64,000 nt of DNA from Ariolimax columbianus (lineage: Eukaryota; Mollusca; Gastropoda; Stylommatophora; Arionidae). Location of the stretch: positions 39,137,483 through 39,201,482 of the forward strand of contig JAVGWX010000005.1 in assembly GCA_036924085.1 (NCBI GenBank), given 5' to 3'. Under the pieces are notes generated by a model, which saw only the letters and a list, made by a program, of their open reading frames with translations, was not told the DNA's origin and did not search any database. Within the stretch, counting starts at the first letter, position 1, and every line of letters starts with the position of its first letter. The translations under genes and the position numbers were made by a program. This document shows, in pieces, positions 57,245 to 64,000 of this stretch.

Positions 57245-57781
57245 TCAAATACCAGTGGAATAAACACCACCCACCAACCACCAAATACCCACCCACCCCC
57301 CACCACACACCCACTCACATACACACACACACTCAAACACACATACCATACTCGCACACACACACACACCCACTCACAGACACACACACACACTCAAACT
57401 CACATACCATACTCGCACACAGACACACCCACTCACAGACACACACACACTCAAACACACATACCATACTCGCACACACACACACCCACTCACAGACAGA
57501 CACACACACTCAAACACACATACCATACTCGCACACACACCCACTCACAGACACACACACACACTCAAACACACATACCATACTCGCACACACACACACC
57601 CACTCACAGACACACACACACACTCAAACTCACAAACACAAACGCTCTCTCACACACACACACAACCGCACATACACTCTCACACACAAACACTCACATA
57701 CACACTCACTCACACATACTCACTCACTCACACATACACACTCACTCACACATAATCACACACAGCTCATACACATATAGA

Positions 57782-57813
<32 letters not shown>

Positions 57814-57850
57814 ACCATAATCACACAAACAGTCAGACACACACAGACAC
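57245..57850. repeat. CA-rich minisatellite with ~55-60-bp unit
   Basis: At 57,303-57,620 a unit of the form CACCCACTCACAGACACACA...CTCAAACACACATACCATAC-TCGCACACA recurs about six times. Beyond it, looser CACTCACACATA repeats run to 57,850. The 106-codon antisense frame is not a gene. Confidence 0.9.
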
Positions 57851-57851
57851 A

Positions 57852-58934
57852 CTCACAGCCACCTGCCAATTTACGTGCAAACACCCACACTATTTTCTCC
57901 CACACGTTTTAAATTCAGTGACTCTTCGCCACCTCTCAGTTCCAATGCGCCTTCAGAAATGCACGAACCCACAAATTCAAACTCACAAATACTAATACCC
58001 TACCACATCTCCTACATATTTTGTAAGCCCCAGAAAAACAAATCCAAAAGCATGTTATCCCCATTATCAAACCATATTTCCGCTGTCCCAGAGTCCCGTG
58101 ATCAGCATCATATCGACATATTGATAAGATCAATTTGTTAGTGGAGATAAATATGAAAAGATGGCGATTTAAAACTCTGAGAGTGACGTATGCGACTGCC
58201 TAACATCAGTATCAGCGTTTCTAAGCACCATCCCGAGCCAGGGTTGCTGGGAGCCTGCTCACACGACCAACCAAACTCGTTATAGAAACAGCTCGCCGTT
58301 AAACTATCATCTAGCGTGTTGTGCTAAACATTGTTGTGAGTGCAGAAGCACTGAAGTATTACTTCATTGAGAAACATATACTGACATTATTTACATAAAT
58401 GAAGGAATGAACAGTGAATGTGTGTTGTACATTTGAAAAAAGTAAAAGTTTTAAACAGTATTTGCCAATATTAGTTATATTTAGAAATTATGTTATATGC
58501 CACTATCTTATTCACAATTGGCATCGTGAAATCCAGGTAGAGTCAAAGGTGCACAGTCTGGTTTAGTGTATGGTGAGGGTTATAAATGATAATGGTTCGT
58601 GGAACTATTGTATCTACACACTCCTACACCGTTTCGCAGGCTCCCACTTCTGCTTTCTGTAAAATAAAAAGCAACTGTCGTACGATTTCATTCCCATGTT
58701 GGGTAATCGATGGGTTTTTCAAATTGATGACTACATGCCGCTTTTCCCCTGATGTCGCCATGTCGTGTGCTAGCTATGTTTGTTTATTTCACCCCTATTG
58801 AAAAAACGACACATTTCTTATCTGGGATGTGACTATCTATCCTCCTCGGGAGCAGGCAAAGATCGAAAACATTCGGCAACGCGTTTCTGACGTCAAAATC
58901 CCGCAATGTGTGGATCATCAATCCGTCGGCATCA
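57852..58934. other. Mostly unassigned; starts with the repeat shared with 48,288
   Basis: 57,852-57,908 matches 48,288-48,350. The 88-codon frame at 57,875-58,141 and the 71-codon frame at 58,586-58,801 have no recognised motif. Confidence 0.4.
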
Positions 58935-59330
58935 TTGTCGTTAACTTAACGTCGTTATACTAGTTTATAAGACTCTGCAGTGTATGCATAAAACTAGTTT
59001 ATTTTGCATTCATTTGATCTAAATATAACTATGTACATCTAATCTATTCTTGAATGCATTAATTAACCCTGCTACCACTATTTCATGTGGCAATGCATTT
59101 TAAGCATTCACAACTCTCCGACTAAATATATTTCCTGGTATCTAATTTGAACGTTTCCTTAGTTAATTTGTGGATGTGCCCTCTTGTTCTTGTATGCGGC
59201 TGTATTTTGAAAAATGTGTTATATTCTAACAATTAAAAAATATATCTCCATACTATTTCCCTGCAGTTGACGCACAGGTACATTCGTGGGTGAGGTTAAC
59301 ACCATCAAAACGTAATCAGGTAGTAGATCT
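58935..59330 (-). mobile_element. CR1-like LINE C-terminus and 3' UTR
   Basis: Minus strand: RGHIHKLTKETFKLDTRKYI, a frameshift, then FSRRVVNA-stop-NALPHEI, VVAGLINAFKNRLDVHSYI and a stop. This is the canonical CR1 end (RGh..kl.k..f....R..fFs.RVV..WN.LP..vv.a..v..FK..LD) with the Trp codon now a stop. The 3' UTR matches 21,262-21,318 (CTGCAGAGTCTTATAAACTA, GTTAAGTTAA). Confidence 0.85.
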
Positions 59331-60117
59331 GTAAACGCCCTGAAAGTTTAACACCGATCGAGCGAAACACTGACTGCCCTGCTTAATAACGTCGCAACTA
59401 AGTAACGGTCACTGACGTCATTCCCTCACTGTGACCATGTATTTTCCGTTCTTCCAGATAATGGCTGTGGCCTTTAACTCTAACCCACATATCACACATA
59501 TAATGACATATACACAAATTTAATCATCTCTAGTATGGCCAAGTATCAACTGTTTTCATCAACGCATCATGTTCCAACTATTGAACTAAATGCATTCTCA
59601 GTGTTAAACTAAAAATCTCACAATTACTCAATGTCGTAATTTAAATATGGAGCGAGATTCTGAGATATTGATTTTGCTGTCCATGCACATATTTACTTTA
59701 TAACATCACATAACTGAGATCACTTTTAATTTGAAGTTTAGATTTATTTTTGGTCATTATGACGATGAGATGTCAGAACAGACAGTCTCGTAATTAATGA
59801 TGTTATTCCCTTAATAATTCTTCACGACTACAAAATAGGTTGTAATACACGGGTTACTCAGACCAAATTTGGAGCAGAAGTGACATTGACGTCCCATGTT
59901 CCGAAGTTCAGGTTATCTCCTATATAACGAGTGCTGTCTCTTGAACAAAAGTCCGTATACAAGGAAATCTGTTTACAAACTGTTTCCGCCAATTGGTACC
60001 GCGAGGGATATAGTATCTAAATATCGGATTAAATAAGACAATTTCGAACTGTATCAATACAGTAATTTCATGATTAAATTAAAAGTACAAACGTTATAAA
60101 TATATATATTGATGTTG
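59331..60117. other. AT-rich stretch without recognised features
   Basis: No frame of note and no tandem structure. The upstream part of the CR1-like element may be hidden in the first 100 bases. Confidence 0.4.
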
Positions 60118-60470
60118 ATGACTCGTTCCTAAGCGTAGCTGCGGGTCACAACTTCGTCTCCAGCAGACCCTATCTTAGCCCACGGAAGTCCAGTGCATGG
60201 TAAGTTCTCATGTAGAGGCGCATCTTATGTTATTGTGTACAGCAACGCATTGTAGATCTTCCATGTTGTCTTATTTTACCTTGCAAATACCAGCTTTCTG
60301 TCACGGTGCTCCATCGACCATTGGCTCGTCGCAACATGTGACCTGCCCATCAATGTTTTATCTTGACTGCATGGATTACCGCATCATTAACCAATGACAA
60401 TCGTCGTATGTCCGAATTGTGTAACTTTTGCATACGTTGGATACGCAGACCAATTACCTTTCAACACAGG
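60118..60470 (-). mobile_element. RTE-like LINE C-terminal fragment, second copy of the 17,285 subfamily
   Basis: Aligns with 17,280-17,625 at the nucleotide level (GCGTAGCTGCGGGTCACAAC, TTCGTCTCCAGCAGACCCTA, ATGTGACCTGCCCATCAATG, TGCATGGATTACC). On the minus strand it encodes the GHM/PWT-type RTE C-terminus, with frameshifts. More diverged than the other copy. Confidence 0.7.
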
Positions 60471-60527
60471 CCTGGGTCACTCTTAGTTTGTCCTCCAGTG
60501 AAATTTATATGTCTAAATTTATTGGTG

Positions 60528-61258
60528 AAGGATTTCAAAAGCGAGTACTTTTGCACCGATAAAACACCATCTAGTGCCAGCTGGGGCGGAACCTGGAATG
60601 GTGATAAATCAAAAACATGGGGAATAAGACAACCTACTCCATCCATAACCACGGGCAAGTTCTCCGGCAACCTCAGAAATAAAAGCTCTTAAGACCGCCA
60701 TAGAAAAGGCCATACAACACAAAAATCAGTTGTATGGGAAACAGTGACCTATTATGACACCCAAATTCCATAATAAAACTGAACAAAACGAAATGAGGGA
60801 AGCACTGGCGAAAATTTATATATAGTTCCAGAAGGCGGTGATTCAGTGGATACCAAACAACACATTGTAACTTCAAGGCAAACGAGGAGACCGACTGTCT
60901 AGCTAAACTGGAAGCGACACTTATGCAGGAGAAATAACTGATTCCCTATGAAGAAACAAACGCCATAACAAAAGAGCAATACAATGTAAAGTGGGAGGAA
61001 GAACAACCTCAAACAACACGCAGATGACAGATAATACAAATGTGTGGAAAAGACCAGCCTATCATACTACGTCTCCAAACTGGCCACAACAGAATAAGAC
61101 AACACCTGCACACCAAATACAAGATAGGAACCATCAGCGCGTGTTACTGCAGTCTATTGACATGACATCAGCACATGTGTTCCAGGACTGCCCCCTGCCG
61201 CCACCCCCCCCCCCCCCCCAACCACACACACAGATCTAAGGAAAATGGCACGGTCCAC
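60528..61258 (+). mobile_element. LINE RNase H domain and tail (pseudogene)
   Basis: RNase H: FCTDKTPSSASWGG (first Asp in the TDg position), then TSEIKALKTAIEKAIQHKNQ (catalytic Glu kept), VIQWIPN, then HCNFKANEETDCLAKLEATL (the 'h..i.gNe.aD.LAk' end). Tail: RLQTGHNRIRQHLHTKYKIG, CYC, then after a frameshift MTSAHVFQDCP. It ends in a poly-C run (61,202-61,219). At least three frameshifts. It is the third plus-strand copy of this class in the window; no RT is present. Confidence 0.8.
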
Positions 61259-61346
61259 GCGACTTCCGTCGAAGAGAAACTACAGCTGTATTGAGAGCTT
61301 ACGAAAGACGTCACATTGTAATGGATGATTCTAATTTAGCAGTTGG

Positions 61347-61592
61347 CGGACGGCTTGGGCTAGTGGTTAAGTGACATGGCTCACAACCCGAAGGTACTGA
61401 GTTCAACCTCCAATACAGCACCGGCCGTTACCCCAGAAAGCAAACCCTTAGAAAATGCAGGAGGAAGCAGATCCTTACATAAAATGCATGCTGGAGTCGG
61501 ATGCAGTGGGTCGACAGGCGCAACATAAAAACCCAAGTGCAACGCAGACCGCCTTAGGGAATAGAGAAATAAGGGCATCGGAAAAAAAATAA
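61347..61592 (+). mobile_element. tRNA-derived SINE, second full-length copy
   Basis: Colinear with 19,269-19,511: GGACGGCTTGGGCTAGTGGT (A box region), a decayed B box (GAGTTCAACCTCC), the body GTCGACAGGCGCAACATAAA, the GCCTTAGGGAATAGAGAAAT block and an A-rich tail. It lies about 90 bp after the RNase H LINE tail. Confidence 0.88.
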
Positions 61593-61960
61593 TAGTGATA
61601 GCAACAGAATAACACCGATGAAACTACGTCTCCAAACAATCGATTAATCTGTACTACCCAAGCAATTTTTCCGGCGGTTCCATTTAAAGTTAAGGTAACA
61701 TATAATGTAGAAATCGCTACACGATTCGTGTACGTGGGTATCAGGGAGACGAGACTGACGTCTGGCCAGACAAACACACTGATCAGACAATGGTAGTCGT
61801 GTTCAGATGAAACGAGGGCCATTTCAAACATGTGACCTTCAGCGCCGTAACTATGACAACAGTGCTTAGAGCCACGTGACACCTTATTAAAATAATATAT
61901 AACCAAGTGAAAACGGGACGGCATGCGCATGGAGCGTGACGCACGCACACAGCTGGTAGT
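61593..61960. other. Spacer with one isolated 38-bp repeat unit
   Basis: 61,778-61,812 (GATCAGACAATGGTAGTCGT then GTTCAGATGAAAC) resembles units of the 55.8-57.0 kb minisatellite. The region also lies under the longest ORF of the window (minus 61,475-62,155), which I consider a shadow. The final 150 bases may be mariner 5' sequence. Confidence 0.45.
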
Positions 61961-62600
61961 AAAATGGTGGCCTACATACACAAATGGATGAATCAATATG
62001 TTGTGATTGAATTCCTGACTGCGGAGGGATGTATGTCTATCGACAGGCACTTTAGAATGACTGACATATATGGTGACACATGTGTGGTTGTCAGTACGGC
62101 CAGGAGGTTGGCATGGAATGTAACAGACAACAATCCAGCCACGATAGACATGCATGACACTCGCAGTGGACTACTGTTCCCCGCTGGGGATCCACAACAC
62201 CAAGCTCGACGAACTGATTCGTGCCAATCGGCAAGCAGCAAGTTATCGCCTCAATACTTATGATTTGATCGAACGATTCCATCACATTATCCATGCATGC
62301 TTGGGTATAGGGAAGTGTGTGTAAGATGGGTCCCCGCAAGCTGATGGAATTCTTCAGTACGACAATGCTTGTCCACACACGAGTTGATAAACAAATGGCT
62401 GCATTGGAGCATCTCAAATTTGACGACATTGTATCGCACCAACCGTACAGCTCTGATCTGTCACCATGTAACGTTTTTGTGTTATCGAATCTGAAGGAAC
62501 ACCTCTAGAGACACGGTTACACTTTTGACGATGATGTGCCTGCAGCTGTGATTACGTTGACACAAATAATCACACATCACCTAAGTGACATTGCAAAGCT
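61961..62600 (+). mobile_element. Mariner transposase, internally deleted (pseudogene)
   Basis: ATG at 61,964. N-terminal HTH: VIEFLTAEGCMSIDRHFRM, DIYGDTCVVVSTARRLAW, IDMHDTRSG. After a frameshift near 62,170: HNTKLDELIRANRQAASYRL (the 'lI..nRr.t...' second HTH) and CLGIGKCV. The middle of the catalytic domain, including the first catalytic Asp, is missing. The text then resumes with ILQYDNACPH (second Asp kept) and, in another frame (62,317-62,508), HQPYSSDLSPCNVFVLSNLK. The third catalytic position in 'SPDLsPcDyhlF' is Asn here. It cannot be active. Confidence 0.85.
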
Positions 62601-62645
62601 TTAATTAAGAAAATGTAAATCTCCTATGCATGTGTAGCACATTAA

Positions 62646-62965
62646 TCAAATTATCTCCTCAATGGCAATACGTTTCAAATCGCCCTCGTACAAACTGACC
62701 AAGACTCCAACTTTACTTCCACGCAGTTCTGAAAACCGATTGGTTCGTGGCAGTCCAGTTAACAAGAAAAGGATCGAAGTGTTCCCCGTAGTAGTGAGCG
62801 TCACGCAGATGAAACCAAACTTAGCACAACACCCTCGATTTTCTCGGGCACCCTTCATCATCACGATGTGAGGAAAGCTGCTGCAACCCACCACTTAACA
62901 TTCTTTGTCAGGTAGGAGTGAACATACTCATCGTGGGCATTCCACAACAACAACAACAATATCCA
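62646..62965 (+). repeat. Dispersed repeat family B, copy 3, with (CAA)n tail
   Basis: CGTGGCAGTCCAGTTAACAA, GAAAAGGATCGAAGTGTTCC, CGTAGTAGTGAGCGTCACGC, GATGTGAGGAAAGCTGC, and the end CATACTCATCGTGGGCATTC followed by (CAA)n. It is the best-preserved copy and directly follows a mariner remnant, as copy 1 does at 4,735. Confidence 0.7.
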
Positions 62966-63267
62966 CATATGTCAATGCTGCTGTCTATGCTGCTAATAGC
63001 CAGGTCGAATTGGCTATTAGACGCCAGACAAGCTAATAATAGATACAGGCCCCTAAGTTTTCCTTGATCAATATACGAGTACAACTTAAGCTCAGTACAT
63101 ACTTGCAGTATTTACGGAACAATTGCCCGGTACATAGCACATTGATCAGGGTGGATGTTATTTCTGCTTGATGATAGAAAAGCTTTGATATAACATTTCT
63201 TCTAATTGGTCACTTACAGAAATTGCGCTATTATTCATTTCTGTGTGCAGGTCACCCTACAGAAAGG
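62966..63267. other. Spacer without recognised features
   Basis: A short inverted pair (TGCTAATAGCCAGGTCGAAT and TTGGCTATTAGACG at 62,991-63,024) was noted; nothing else. Confidence 0.4.
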
Positions 63268-63472
63268 CTGTTTTTATTGCATGAGGGCTAACGACAGATA
63301 GGGGGGGGGGGGGGGACGACGTGATCCACGCGATAGTGAGCGACACGCACATGAAGGCAGGAATAGCACAACAGCCTGGTTGATTCCAGCAAACCTTCAT
63401 AACAAGTCTAGGCATGGGAGGAAAGCTACGGCCACCCGCCTCGTAATGCCCTGTTAAGGGCGCATAAAAGCG
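63268..63472 (+). repeat. Dispersed repeat family B, copy 4, with internal poly-G
   Basis: GAGGGCTAACGACAGATA, a G run (63,301-63,316), then GATAGTGAGCGACACGCACA, TGAAGGCAGGAATAGCACAA, GGCATGGGAGGAAAGCTACG and CCACCCGCC. The order of blocks is as in copies 1-3; the CTCATTGTGGGCAT tail is missing. Confidence 0.55.
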
Positions 63473-63484
63473 TAATATTACTCA

Positions 63485-64000
63485 TAACTTATATTTCTTT
63501 ATACTCGTTTTAAAGACACTGCAGTGCCTGTATACAATCAGTTTCTTCTTCGCCATTTTGTCTAAAAATAACTAAGTCCATCAAATATATTCTTGAATGC
63601 ATTAACTTACCCTAGCTTCACTATTTCCTGTGGCAATGCATTTCAAGCATTCGCCACTTTTCAACTAAAAAAACGATTTGTTTAATGTATAATCTGGACA
63701 TTTCTTTAATGAAATTGTAGCTTAGTCCGCATGTACTTGTAGCCGGCTGTACTTTGAGATCTTGTTTTCGTCTAATGTATCATTGTCCTGGCTTATCTTA
63801 TAAACCTATATTAAATCATCTAGAATTATTCTTTTCTATCCACAGAGGTCGGATATTTTGACTTTCCTCATAACCATTTATTCAGAACCCCACTATCAGC
63901 TTTGTCGCTCTCCTTTGAATTCTTTCCAGCATGTATATATCCACTCTCTGAACACACTTCTTTAATTTACGTTTCACCAGTGCATTACATCGTTTGATGT
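63485..64000 (-). mobile_element. CR1-like LINE RT C-terminus and 3' UTR, running off the window
   Basis: On the minus strand, from about 63,950 downward: MLERIQRRATKLIVG, YEES, then a decayed LE.RR.rgDli.vYKi block (WIEKNNSR, FNIGL). This is the CR1 segment 'LErvQRrATkli.gl....YeeRL..l.L.tLe.RR.RGDlI'. The FSRRVV..WN end is decayed and the 3' UTR (CACTGCAGTGCCTGTATACA, CAATGCATTTCAAGCATTCG) aligns with 58,960-59,110. The element continues beyond the window. Confidence 0.8.

Noticed and set aside
57073..57393. 106-codon minus ORF
   Set aside because: Half of it is CA-repeat sequence and the other half is a family B repeat copy.
61475..62155. 226-codon minus-strand ORF, the longest in the window
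   Set aside because: It runs antisense across a tRNA-derived SINE and a mariner transposase that are both recognised on the plus strand, and it has no domain of its own.

Overview
The window looks like intergenic or heterochromatic nuclear DNA of an invertebrate animal. It has no operons, ribosome-binding sites or long intact ORFs. It is AT-rich and packed with decayed retroelements (RTE-like, CR1-like and RNase H-bearing LINEs, plus tRNA-derived SINEs), mariner and pogo remnants, and many tandem arrays. This mix is typical of lophotrochozoans and a mollusc is my best guess, but that is inference; no host gene fixes the taxon.

Layout. 1-21.9 kb: a mosaic of LINE 3' ends (2-370, 1.6-2.0, 3.6-4.1, 7.9-8.2, 9.15-9.8, 10.0-11.6, 13.8-16.2 minus, 16.8-17.0 minus, 17.3-17.65 minus, 20.2-20.75, 21.0-21.6 kb), a mariner piece (4.4 kb), one tRNA-derived SINE (19.3 kb) and at least seven minisatellites with units of 8 to 43 bp. 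21.9-43.99 kb: one uninterrupted satellite array of about 390 copies of a 56-bp monomer, with several nested higher-order periods (896, 1,120, 1,678/1,734 and 3,974 bp) and 70-bp variant monomers at its right edge. 44-64 kb: more of the same mosaic, with mariner fragments (47.8, 62 kb), a pogo-like transposase fragment (50.3 kb), an RTE-like LINE carrying a clean 319-bp insertion with a 12-bp target duplication (51.2-53.4 kb), an RNase H LINE piece (60.5 kb), CR1-like 3' ends on the minus strand (59 and 63.5 kb) and long 28-bp, 38-bp and CA-rich arrays. The only hint of a host gene is a short candidate first exon (signal peptide plus splice donor) at 44,972-45,023.

Most notable observation: the big satellite appears to have grown out of a dispersed repeat that I call family A (other copies at about 651-905 and 6,648-6,935). 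The left edge of the array carries the family A head, and the family A body continues directly from the last monomer at 43,990. The array therefore looks like an internal expansion of the head of one transposon-like copy. Second: two plus-strand RTE fragments (9.15-9.8 and 10.0-11.6 kb) are each followed by the same octamer array, which may be a runaway 3' tail.

No gene in the window appears to be intact. Every transposase or reverse transcriptase I recognise is broken by stops, frameshifts or deletions, so the elements do not form a working system; they are a record of insertion, nesting and tandem amplification. Family assignments come from motif recognition by eye. Boundaries are approximate, usually within 10-50 bases, unless a target duplication or exact repeat period sets them.
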